NCBI GenBank assembly: GCA_003054695.1
Contig: QAZA01000011.1
Location: 1-64,000, forward strand
DNA from: Verrucomicrobia bacterium LW23
GTDB taxonomy: Bacteria; Verrucomicrobiota; Verrucomicrobiia; Methylacidiphilales; UBA1321
Length of the DNA stretch: 64,000 bases
Direction of reading: 5' to 3'
Shown here in pieces: positions 27,377-34,181 of the stretch. The notes under the pieces were generated by a model. That model made no database searches. It had not been told where the DNA came from and worked only from the letters and a program-made list of their open reading frames with translations. The position numbers and the translations under genes are program-made. Positions within the stretch are counted from its first letter, which is position 1; every line of letters starts with the position of its first letter.

Positions 27377-28636
27377 ATGCACACGGAAGCAGCCAAAGAA
27401 GTGATTTACCTCGACAATAACGCGACGACCGCCGTTGCCCCCCAGGTGTTTGAGGCCATGGTGCCTTACCTCACCGAGTTTTACGGCAACCCCAGCAGCG
27501 CGTACTCCTTTGGCCAGCGCGTGCGCGGCAGCCTGGAGCACGCCCGCGAGCGCGTCGCCGCGCTGATCAATGCCGATCCCAAGGAAATCTTCTTTACCAG
27601 CTGCGGCACCGAGGCCGACAACGCCGCCATCGCCTCCGCCCTGCAGACAACCGGCAAGAAGCACATCGTCACCACCCAGGTGGAGCACTCGGCCATCATG
27701 AACCAGTGCGAAGGCCTGGAGAAACAAGGCTACGGCGTTACCTGGCTGCCCGTCAACAGCGAGGGCCTGCTGGACCTCGGCGAGCTGGAGCGCGCCATCC
27801 GCCCCGACACAGCCATCGTCACCATCATGTGGGCCAATAACGAGACCGGCGTGATCTTCCCGATCGAGGAGATCGCGAAGATTTGCAAGGCCAAAGGCGT
27901 ACTGTTCCACACCGACGCCGTGCAAACGCCCGGCAAAATTTCCATCGACGTGAAGGCGGCCGGCGTCGATTTCCTCTCCCTCTCCGGCCATAAGTTGCAC
28001 GCGCCCAAGGGCGTAGGCGTGCTCTACGTCAAGCGCCGCACCAAGTTCCTGCCCTACCTCATCGGCGGCGGCCAGGAGCGCGGCAAGCGCGGCGGCACCG
28101 AAAACGTCGCCTCCATCATCGGCCTGGGCCGCGCTGCCGAGCTGGCCCGCGAGACGCTGATTGACGAGCAAACCCGCGTGCGCGCCCTTCGCGACCGCTT
28201 CGAGAACACCCTCCTGGAGCGCCTGCCCTACCTCTACATCAACGGCAACCGCGAGCAGCGCCTGCCCAACACCAGCAACATCGCGTTCGACTTCGTCGAG
28301 GCCGAAGCCATCCTCATGCGCCTGGACATGAAGGGCATCTGCGCCTCCTCCGGCAGCGCCTGCACCACCGGCTCGCTCGATCCCTCGCACGTGCTCAGCG
28401 CCATGGGCCTCACCCCCGCCCGCGCCCGCAGCTGCGTCCGCTTCTCCTTCTCCCACTACAACACGGACAAGGACATCGACTACGCCCTCGACGTAATCCC
28501 CCCGATCATCGAGCAACTGAGGAAAATGTCCCCTTTAGGCCCTGACCATCCGGATAACGACAAATACGACGTAGCCGCCGCCCGCGAAAGAGAAGAGAAA
28601 GCCATGGCGGAGACGATGGCCAAGATCAACGAGTAA
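27377..28636 (+). CDS. nifS: Cysteine desulfurase (NifS/IscS family)
   Basis: The 419-residue PLP enzyme moves sulfur from cysteine to an active-site persulfide for Fe-S cluster or other sulfur-cofactor assembly. Landmarks: YLDNNATTAVAPQVFEAM, the VEHSAIMN His, NNETGVIFPIEEI, HTDAVQTPGK, the PLP-Lys SGHKLHAPKG near residue 205, GGGQERGKRGGTEN, and the catalytic Cys in SSGSACTTGS near 329. The Cys-containing loop fits the NifS/IscS group I rather than SufS. No iscU or iscR is adjacent. The symbol is by family; iscS is equally possible. Confidence 0.9.
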   Translation: MHTEAAKEVIYLDNNATTAVAPQVFEAMVPYLTEFYGNPSSAYSFGQRVRGSLEHARERVAALINADPKEIFFTSCGTEADNAAIASALQTTGKKHIVTTQVEHSAIMNQCEGLEKQGYGVTWLPVNSEGLLDLGELERAIRPDTAIVTIMWANNETGVIFPIEEIAKICKAKGVLFHTDAVQTPGKISIDVKAAGVDFLSLSGHKLHAPKGVGVLYVKRRTKFLPYLIGGGQERGKRGGTENVASIIGLGRAAELARETLIDEQTRVRALRDRFENTLLERLPYLYINGNREQRLPNTSNIAFDFVEAEAILMRLDMKGICASSGSACTTGSLDPSHVLSAMGLTPARARSCVRFSFSHYNTDKDIDYALDVIPPIIEQLRKMSPLGPDHPDNDKYDVAAAREREEKAMAETMAKINE

Positions 28637-28844
28637 TCGCAAGCCCAGGCCTGCCGGCGCTCGCCGCAGCCGGCGCAAAAGCTTGAACCTGCAAGCCATT
28701 GCGAACCACGAGGCGCACGCCCATAGTCATACCTTCAGGAGTGCACAACGGCCTGAAGGTCAGGATCTTGCGCCAATCGGCTGCTGCCATCTGAATCGCT
28801 CCGGCTCAGGAGTCGCCAAAGAATAAGGTGCAGAACTTAGAACC

Positions 28845-28870
28845 TAGAGGCTGTCGACATTCTCTAGAGG
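28845..28870 (-). repeat. Dispersed repeat, AATGTCGACAGCC family, copy 3
   Basis: The core GGCTGTCGACATTC lies at 28849-28862 and is itself flanked by TAGAGG on both sides (28845-28850 and 28865-28870). Confidence 0.6.
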
Positions 28871-28985
28871 CTTATATTCCCTTTAGAGCGAGACATCTGT
28901 GAAGCCGTACTGCAATACGGATACAAGCCTCTAAGCAGGGGATAGAGGCGGAACGTAAGAAAGGTTGAACATCGTGGAAGCATCC

Positions 28986-29079
28986 CTCTTGGCGAAACTT
29001 TCCGCCCTTGGCGATGTTATCTGAAGGTCCGTAGATCCAAGGCAGATAGTATCGCCAAGGACGGAAAGTTTCGCCAAGG
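28986..29079. repeat. Hairpin repeat, CTTGGCGAA family, copy 2
   Basis: The left arm 28986-29021 (core CTTGGCGAAACTTTCCG) and right arm 29045-29079 match almost perfectly over about 35 bases with a loop of about 23 bases. Same family as 26137-26225. Confidence 0.75.
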
Positions 29080-29090
29080 GGATGCAGCGG

Positions 29091-29110
29091 AAATGTCAAC
29101 AGCCTCTAGA
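29091..29110 (+). repeat. Dispersed repeat, AATGTCGACAGCC family, copy 4
   Basis: AAATGTCAACAGCCTCTAGA differs from the copy at 43-61 by one base in the shared 19 (GTCAAC instead of GTCGAC). Confidence 0.6.
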
Positions 29111-29217
29111 CATTTGATTTGAGGTGAGAGCCAGGCGGATTGCAGGGAGTGCGTCAGAATAATGCTCGACCGGAGATTTCAGGTCGTCCAACGTGGCCAA
29201 GTCAATGTCGACACACC

Positions 29218-29562
29218 TTAGCTCTCCAGCGGGATTCCCTCGGGCGCCAGAATCACGGGTGCCAGCGCAACGGCATCCTCCAGCGCAATGCCGTTCAGCT
29301 CACGCGCCATCGCATAGTCGGCCGCCGTTACACGGCCTTTGCTGTGCGTCATCAGCGCCAGCGTCACTTTGTTCCAGCGAATATCGACGTCCGGGTGGTG
29401 ATCCGCCGCCTCGGCCCGCCGCCCTGCAAGCACCACAAATGCAAGTGCTTGCGCAAAATTCTTGAACTCAAGCTCCCGCCGGAGCCCTCCCGGCCCAAGT
29501 GTCCAGCCCTGGGGAACTTCCTCCGTCGCCTCCGCAGATGCCGAAGATGTCGTCGTCGTCAT
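29218..29562 (-). CDS. phhB: 4a-hydroxytetrahydrobiopterin dehydratase (pterin-4a-carbinolamine dehydratase)
   Basis: The 114-residue protein matches the PCD/DCoH family: FKNFAQALAFVV, then AEAADHHPDVDIRWNKV with the catalytic HHP motif, then LMTHSKGRVTAADYAMA. It dehydrates 4a-hydroxytetrahydropterin to recycle the cofactor of aromatic amino acid hydroxylases, or acts in molybdopterin-related pathways. The ATG at 29562 is chosen; an upstream in-frame extension would run into the tRNA-Arg gene. No phhA is nearby. Confidence 0.88.
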   Translation of the reverse strand: MTTTTSSASAEATEEVPQGWTLGPGGLRRELEFKNFAQALAFVVLAGRRAEAADHHPDVDIRWNKVTLALMTHSKGRVTAADYAMARELNGIALEDAVALAPVILAPEGIPLES

Positions 29563-29682
29563 ACCCAACACTACGGCCAAAACCAGCTCTTGCCAAGCAA
29601 CCCATGCACCACAAAAAGCATGCTGGCCAAACGCCACAATACCTGCTAACTTCCTCGTTTCGTCAATGCCCGTCCGGCAACC

Positions 29683-29756
29683 GCTCCCATAGCTCAATCG
29701 GATAGAGCAGCGGTCTTCTAAACCGCAGGTTACTGGTTCGAACCCAGTTGGGAGCA
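29683..29756 (+). tRNA. tRNA-Arg (anticodon TCT)
   Basis: The 74-base cloverleaf is complete: acceptor GCTCCCA/TGGGAGC with discriminator A, D stem GCTC/GAGC, anticodon stem GCGGT/ACCGC with loop CTTCTAA (TCT at 29717-29719), and T arm ACTGG-TTCGAAC-CCAGT. CCA is not encoded. It reads AGA codons. The integrase gene begins about 150 bases downstream, so its 3' end is the likely prophage attachment site. Confidence 0.96.
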
Positions 29757-29832
29757 CTCCTTCTAACGCGTTGAAAATGAGGCAGTTACACTGAACATAG
29801 CGATTAAAAGGGGCGATGTTTCTGAAACCGCA

Positions 29833-29898
29833 TTTTGGCGAAATTTGGCAAATATTTTCGCATTTTAGTCGATTTTTTGGCAAAATTTGGCGAAACTT
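29833..29898. repeat. Short repeats between tRNA-Arg and integrase, possible integrase arm sites
   Basis: TTTTGGCGAAATTTGGCAAA (29833-29852) and TTTTTTGGCAAAATTTGGCG (29874-29893) are close repeats in an AT-rich block immediately before the integrase start. Each is built from two TTTGGC(G/A)AAA units. Confidence 0.45.
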
Positions 29899-29906
29899 TC
29901 GGGGAG

Positions 29907-31136
29907 ATGAAACCCGCCAGGAAGTCGAATGTCGTCAGGGAAGAGTGGCCCAAAATAGTGAAGATCGTCCTTAATGGCAATCTTCGCTGGCAAGTCGACG
30001 CCAGGCCATCTGGTCGCCGTGAAATCTGCAAGTCTGAGATTGAGGCGATCCGGCGGGCAAATGCGCTTGCCAAGACTAAGCTGGAGCAAGGCACTGCTGC
30101 CGTCACGATGCCTCCTCAGCTCCGAGCGATGGCGATCGAGTGCCATGAAAAGCTCGCCGTATGGGGCAAGACGCTCCGCGATGCCACGGCGTATTACATT
30201 GCCTCGATGGAAGACGCGCGCCTTCGCGAGGAAAGCCATCTCATGCAGTTTTGCCTAAAGGAGTGGCTTACGGTTCGCGAAGAGGAGCACAAGCGCAAAG
30301 ATATTTCGGACGCGACACTCCGCGAGACTAAATCGATGCGGAAAATTTTTGCCAACGCGTTTGGCAATATCAACGTCCGTGCCGTCAACCGGCAGCATGT
30401 CGAGACGTTCCTGGGCAGCGTCGAAAAAGGCCCGCGCACGCGCAACAATTACCGCGTCAAGCTGGGTACGTTCTTCAACTTTGCGCGCAACAAAGGCTGG
30501 ATCGATCACAATCCCGCCGCCGGCATTAAGGTCAGAATTCCCGATGAGGAGGTTGTCGTGCTCTCTGTCGAAGAGGCCCACTCTCTCATAAAGGCTGCAA
30601 GCGACTTTCCCCTTGCCCTGCCCTATCTGGTGATCAGCCTATTTGCCGGCCTTCGCCCCTATGAGGCGCAAGCGCTGGATTGGAGCAACGTGTTCCTCAA
30701 GACGCGCCAAATCCGTGTGCTCGCCGCCACCAGCAAAACGCGCGAGACGCGATACGTCCCTATTAACGACACGCTTCTCGCCTGGCTTACTCCGCTTGCA
30801 AAGGGCAAATCCGGTCCCGTCATTGGCCCTGTGCCCGGCTACTTCCGCAATGCCTGGGAAGGGCTTCGCGCGTCCCTCGGCTACTGTATCGACGGTAAAA
30901 ACGTCGAAGAGCGCAGTGAACAGGGCGAAATCATCAAGGAGCAAGGCCCCGAGTGGCCACCCGATTGTCTGCGCCATACCTTCGCATCGTACTGGTTGCC
31001 GATCCATCACAGCCGCTCGGAGCTTGCCGAGATTATGGGAAACTCGGAATCTGTGATACGCAAGCACTACCGACGAGCCGTGCCCGCGAATGTCGCACAA
31101 TCTTACTGGAAGATCCTACCCAAGAAGCGGCGCTGA
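29907..31136 (+). CDS. int: Tyrosine recombinase (phage integrase)
   Basis: The 409-residue protein has an arm-binding-type basic N-terminus, a core-binding domain (about residues 115-205, ITLRETKSMRKIF-type helices), and the catalytic domain: Arg in AGLRPYEA near 250, LRHTFAS with Arg and His near 356-357, an Asn where the second His often stands (EIMGNSE), and the nucleophile Tyr in RKHYRR near 388. It should integrate and excise the prophage at tRNA-Arg. The ATG at 29907 follows GGGGAG; a TTG-initiated extension to 29835 would run through the AT-rich repeat block. Confidence 0.92.
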   Translation: MKPARKSNVVREEWPKIVKIVLNGNLRWQVDARPSGRREICKSEIEAIRRANALAKTKLEQGTAAVTMPPQLRAMAIECHEKLAVWGKTLRDATAYYIASMEDARLREESHLMQFCLKEWLTVREEEHKRKDISDATLRETKSMRKIFANAFGNINVRAVNRQHVETFLGSVEKGPRTRNNYRVKLGTFFNFARNKGWIDHNPAAGIKVRIPDEEVVVLSVEEAHSLIKAASDFPLALPYLVISLFAGLRPYEAQALDWSNVFLKTRQIRVLAATSKTRETRYVPINDTLLAWLTPLAKGKSGPVIGPVPGYFRNAWEGLRASLGYCIDGKNVEERSEQGEIIKEQGPEWPPDCLRHTFASYWLPIHHSRSELAEIMGNSESVIRKHYRRAVPANVAQSYWKILPKKRR

Positions 31137-31456
31137 TCACCATGATGCAATACCATAAGGGGTGGGACATTTGCGGTCCCTGTAGAAATTTCTACTCGGC
31201 ATAAGTGTATAATGGTCAGGAAATTGTGAATAACGATTTATTCTCCTGCGACTCTGCGACTTACGCATGGCTCACAATATTTGCCTTGCAGACCATGTGA
31301 ACACAGGTGATCATATCGCCATTAATCGCGCAACCGGCGGCCCCGGCAGCAATCGGGGCGTAGCGAGATCCCGGCCTGTTCTAAGGGAAGTGGATCTGCC
31401 TGTCTGGCAGGGCAAGTTACTGGCCAGCAGTCCAGCGCAAGCTTAACCGATCATTA
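31137..31456. other. Intergenic region after the integrase
   Basis: No gene is seen. TATAAT at 31208-31213 is a perfect -10 hexamer, but no good -35 stands 16-18 bases upstream. It may be the promoter region for the small regulator genes that follow. Confidence 0.4.
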
Positions 31457-31651
31457 ATGGAAATCCCTCACCTGATTCACGAGGCTGCCAATCGAATGAA
31501 CGTTGACCCTAAGTCCCTGTCTTTATTCATTTTAGAGAATGTTGATGAGTATCTTGCCGAGGAGTCGGCAAGGATTTTAAAAAAATCTCTTGCGGAAAAG
31601 AACCGAATAGGTGATTATCACCTCCATGCCAAATCAACGCCACCCGGATAA
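31457..31651 (+). CDS. Small hypothetical phage protein
   Basis: The 64-residue frame (MEIPHLIHEAANRMNVD, then helical sequence ESARILKKSLAEKNR) is the first after the integrase gap. I do not recognise it. Its 3' end runs through the AGGTGATTATCACCT palindrome and overlaps the next gene by 26 bases. Confidence 0.45.
   Translation: MEIPHLIHEAANRMNVDPKSLSLFILENVDEYLAEESARILKKSLAEKNRIGDYHLHAKSTPPG
31609..31623. promoter_or_regulatory. Palindrome, AGGTGAT family, site 1
   Basis: AGGTGATTATCACCT has perfect 7-base arms around one base and ends 2 bases before the ATG at 31626. AGGTGA is also an extended Shine-Dalgarno sequence, and the other arm copies the anti-Shine-Dalgarno. Confidence 0.5.
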
Positions 31652-31832
31652 AGCCCTGTTGGGGCTTTGGGTGTCCAAAGATCTCAAGCGCCGCGTGGCC
31701 GAGCTTGCCAAGAGAACAGGCAAAGACCTGTCCGAGATCGGCCAGAAGGCGCTTCTGCTGGGACTGAACGAGCATGAACTCAAGGGGACTCCCTTCCCGA
31801 AATTAGACGACAAAGACCAAAATGAAGATTGA
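31626..31832 (+). CDS. Small DNA-binding-like phage protein
   Basis: This 68-residue protein (ALLGLWVSKDLKRRVAELAK, then TGKDLSEIGQKALLLGLNEH) has the strand-helix-helix pattern of ribbon-helix-helix or CopG-like regulators: 'xLxVSxxLKxRV' followed by an amphipathic helix pair. The start is set by AGGTGA 11 bases upstream. A palindrome at that site would suit autoregulation. The next gene overlaps it by 11 bases and has the same strand-helix-helix opening. Confidence 0.55.
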   Translation: MPNQRHPDKALLGLWVSKDLKRRVAELAKRTGKDLSEIGQKALLLGLNEHELKGTPFPKLDDKDQNED

Positions 31833-32046
31833 GAAAGCATTCCTTGGCGTGAGCGTGTCGCGCGAAGTCACCAAGAAGATCGAGCGCGTGACCTCGCAGC
31901 AGAAAGAAGTGGGCGAGAAGACGTCGAAGTCTCGCGTTGCCGAAGCTGCATTAAGCCTCGGCCTTCAGACTTTGGAGAAAATGTCTCAGGAAGAGCTGAA
32001 CCATTTTTTTGCCGCAGGTGATAACCACCCTAAAGCCGATATTTAG
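31822..32046 (+). CDS. Small ribbon-helix-helix-like phage protein
   Basis: The 74-residue protein opens KAFLGVSVSREVTKKIERV and continues with TSKSRVAEAALSLGLQTL, again fitting the strand-helix-helix outline of a small dimeric regulator and resembling the preceding gene product, with which it overlaps by 11 bases. They may be paralogues. Copies of the AGGTGATAACCACCC site lie at its 3' end and just after. Confidence 0.5.
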   Translation: MKIEKAFLGVSVSREVTKKIERVTSQQKEVGEKTSKSRVAEAALSLGLQTLEKMSQEELNHFFAAGDNHPKADI

Positions 32047-32067
32047 CGCCCGAGGTGATAACCACCC
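32016..32067. promoter_or_regulatory. Tandem AGGTGATAACCACCC sites 2 and 3
   Basis: Identical 15-base copies at 32016-32030 and 32053-32067, spaced 37 bases apart, directly upstream of the HTH gene at 32080. They share AGGTGAT..YCACC with the palindrome at 31609-31623. Confidence 0.5.
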
Positions 32068-32079
32068 ATCGATCCCACA

Positions 32080-32331
32080 ATGGCCAGAACCAAACAACCT
32101 CCTCCCGATTACGTGCCCGCGACCGGCAAATCCATCTACGACATTCAGGAAGCGGCGGAATTACTCCGCCTCGGAGTCACAGTTTTGCGGAAGCTCATCA
32201 CCGCCGGTGAGATCTCGTACGTCCGCTACGGCGGTCGCGGCAAGTTCTACTTCACCCGCGACGACATCAATTCGTTCATCAAGAACTCCCGAACGGTTGC
32301 CCATTTCGAGCGATACGCAATGCCCTCCTAA
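32080..32331 (+). CDS. Excisionase-like helix-turn-helix protein
   Basis: The 83-residue protein has the HTH_17/excisionase pattern: IYDIQEAAELLRLGVTVLRK (recognition helix region), GEISYVRYGGRGKFYFTRDD and INSFIK. Such proteins act as recombination directionality factors or repressors. Being the first HTH gene after the integrase, it may be the xis or an early regulator. Two AGGTGAT sites lie directly upstream. Confidence 0.75.
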   Translation: MARTKQPPPDYVPATGKSIYDIQEAAELLRLGVTVLRKLITAGEISYVRYGGRGKFYFTRDDINSFIKNSRTVAHFERYAMPS

Positions 32332-32334
32332 CGC

Positions 32335-32553
32335 ATGGCCATCGACCCGGAAATGACGCTCTCCGGCGCACTTGCTCGGATTCGCCGGCTGGAAGATGTG
32401 ATCGCAGTTATGCAGGCGCAGATGGCCGAAATGCGCGCCCTTCTCGGTGCTAAGTCGCACCAACTTACCAACCCATGGGAGCGGGAGGACATCCCGAATC
32501 CCGCAGCACGAAAAAAGAGCCCTCACCGCTGCAACGGCGAAGGCTCCAACTGA
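32335..32553 (+). CDS. Coiled-coil small phage protein
   Basis: The 72-residue protein has one predicted coiled-coil helix (ALARIRRLEDVIAVMQAQ, MAEMRALLGA) and a polar tail. It starts 3 bases after the HTH gene stops, so the two are probably co-translated. The function is unknown. Confidence 0.5.
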   Translation: MAIDPEMTLSGALARIRRLEDVIAVMQAQMAEMRALLGAKSHQLTNPWEREDIPNPAARKKSPHRCNGEGSN

Positions 32554-32560
32554 CTAACGA

Positions 32561-32917
32561 ATGCAACAGCAGAATACAGCAACACTACCCGTTCCTGTCA
32601 ATCACAGGAATTTGCGCGCCATCGTTGAGGATGGCGTGCGTCGGCATGCGACCGGTCCGCAGCGGGAGCGGGCGCCGGAGCGGATTTCATTCGACCTTAC
32701 GATAATGATGCCGGTCCGTGTGACGGGCGTGGTGGAGATATGGGAGGAGCGGGGCGTGCCGGACGGCCCTGGGTACGAGTGGCGGCTGAGCGAGGCCGAC
32801 ATGCATCCGGCTGGATCCGCCCGGCCGCTGGTGGTGCCGGCGGACTCCGCCGACTTTGCGGAGATTGAGGGCAGCGACGAGTTGGGCGAGGAGATTGCGC
32901 AAAGGGCGGCGAGGTGA
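32561..32917 (+). CDS. Hypothetical phage protein
   Basis: The 118-residue protein has a beta-strand-like middle (ISFDLTIMMPVRVTGVVEIW) and an acidic C-terminus (DFAEIEGSDELGEEIAQ). It resembles no family I know. It overlaps the next gene by 4 bases (GTGA). Confidence 0.5.
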   Translation: MQQQNTATLPVPVNHRNLRAIVEDGVRRHATGPQRERAPERISFDLTIMMPVRVTGVVEIWEERGVPDGPGYEWRLSEADMHPAGSARPLVVPADSADFAEIEGSDELGEEIAQRAAR

Positions 32918-33315
32918 AGTCATCCTCTCTTTGTGTAACGGCGTTTTGTCGTAACAAGAGAGGGAAGAAGAAAGGGAAGCTGTGCAACAAGTGCGCTTTA
33001 CGTATATGGCGTGCGAAGTATCCGCTTAAGGCTGCATATTTAACGCTTAAGACATCAGCAGTAAAGCGGCGGATTGCGTTCTTGCTTACGCTTAAGGAGT
33101 TTGGGCAGGCCATTTACGGCACGGAGTATCTGGAGCGTAAAGGTTGGGACAGCAACGCGTTGCACATCGACCGGATTGACAACTCTCTTGGTTATCAGGT
33201 TGGCAATATTCGCGTGGTTACTGCGCATGAGAATTGCAGGAAGGGGAGGCTCTTTGAGCGAAGAGACTCCGTGTTGAAGTGTGAAATCATTAACGGGGCG
33301 GAGTGCCCTTATTGA
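32914..33315 (+). CDS. HNH endonuclease-like phage protein
   Basis: The 133-residue protein has a basic N-terminus with LCNKCALR, then LHIDRIDNSLGYQVGNIRVV, TAHENCRKG, the pattern seen in phage HNH nucleases: a metal-binding His-x-Asp, then Asn and Asn-rich turn. Such proteins act in packaging or as homing-like nicking enzymes; here it is a lone early gene. The GTG start (32914) overlaps the previous stop. It is less GC-rich than its neighbours. Confidence 0.65.
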   Translation: MKSSSLCVTAFCRNKRGKKKGKLCNKCALRIWRAKYPLKAAYLTLKTSAVKRRIAFLLTLKEFGQAIYGTEYLERKGWDSNALHIDRIDNSLGYQVGNIRVVTAHENCRKGRLFERRDSVLKCEIINGAECPY

Positions 33316-33318
33316 TAT

Positions 33319-33663
33319 ATGTCTGACACTGCTTTTGATGTAGATCATTTTATCGCCAAGTTTGAGGCGATTCCGGCGGACAAGTGGATTGCCGGCAAGT
33401 TTGTGGATGGCGACGGCTGCGGCTGCGCGCTGGGGCATTGTGGCTTTCGGGACGCCAGGGAGTTCTCGCCGGCCGACTTTGTGACGGATGAAGGGCGGGC
33501 GCTGCTGAAGGTGTTGCCCGACGTGATTCTGATTAACGACGGCTGGCAGGTTTACGCCGAGACGGGCGAGACGCCGCGCGACCGCGTGCTCTCGGCGCTG
33601 TACGACGTGAAGCTGGCGCAAAAGGCTGAGGTGGAAGCATTTGATACGGAGGCGGGGCAGTGA
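33319..33663 (+). CDS. Hypothetical phage protein with Cys-rich GHCG motif
   Basis: The 114-residue protein opens DHFIAKFEAIPADKWIAGKF and has DGDGCGCALGHCGF near residue 32. Proteins with this start occur in phage and host genomes, but their function is unknown to me. The Cys/His cluster could bind metal. It overlaps the next gene by one base (TGATG). Confidence 0.55.
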   Translation: MSDTAFDVDHFIAKFEAIPADKWIAGKFVDGDGCGCALGHCGFRDAREFSPADFVTDEGRALLKVLPDVILINDGWQVYAETGETPRDRVLSALYDVKLAQKAEVEAFDTEAGQ

Positions 33664-34172
33664 TGGCGACACCTTGTTTCGCCGCCGCCCCGATTCCGCC
33701 CATGCGCACCTTCTCCCGCGAAAGCTCGCCGGCCGCTGTTCATCGCGACGATGTACCGGGCGCGTCGGGGGAGGCTCCCCGGCGCCGGCCGGCCGCGCGT
33801 CCTCCGATGGCAACGCCCCGCGCTTTGTACCTGGCGCTGAAGGAGATGCGCCGGCCGCACAAGCTGGATCTGACCGCCACGTATGCGGAGGGACCGGGCT
33901 TTATCCGGCTGGCGCTGGGGCCGCTGGTTGCGGAGTTTCCGGCGACGGACGCCGGGAGGCTGGTCGAGCGGATGGCGGAGCGCCGGCGGTCGCAAGCCTG
34001 GTTACCGCAGGAAACGATGATTGCCATGGCGTGCTCGCTCCCCGGCGCGTCGGCGGTCGGCCGCACGCGGGAGCTGCTGAAGTCACTGAACCTGTGGATC
34101 GAGCCGGAGCCGCCGCGCGCCGAGGACATCATGACCGAGCAGGACAAACGTAACATTCACCATCGCAGCTAG
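33663..34172 (+). CDS. Hypothetical phage protein
   Basis: This 169-residue frame has an Arg/Pro-rich, low-complexity N-terminus of about 48 residues, then a better-formed region from ALYLALKEMRRPHKLDLTAT. A start at the internal ATG at 33807 is possible and would omit the low-complexity part. I recognise no family. Confidence 0.45.
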   Translation: MATPCFAAAPIPPMRTFSRESSPAAVHRDDVPGASGEAPRRRPAARPPMATPRALYLALKEMRRPHKLDLTATYAEGPGFIRLALGPLVAEFPATDAGRLVERMAERRRSQAWLPQETMIAMACSLPGASAVGRTRELLKSLNLWIEPEPPRAEDIMTEQDKRNIHHRS

Positions 34173-34181
34173 TTACACACC

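Larger units (their letters stand above)
28637..29217. other. Intergenic region with several repeats
   Basis: The DNA directly after the desulfurase has a GC-rich stem (TGCCGGC...GCCGGCGCA, near 28651-28678). Copies of the AATGTCGACAGCC repeat lie at 28845-28870 and 29091-29110 and flank the CTTGGCGAA hairpin (28986-29079). A 54-codon frame on the minus strand (28626-28790) is noted separately as doubtful. Confidence 0.55.

Noticed and set aside
29218-29883. Longer version of the pterin dehydratase with an N-terminal extension containing PTGFEPVTCG
   Set aside because: This phrase is the well-known translation artefact of a tRNA gene on the other strand, here tRNA-Arg(TCT). The real start is at 29562.
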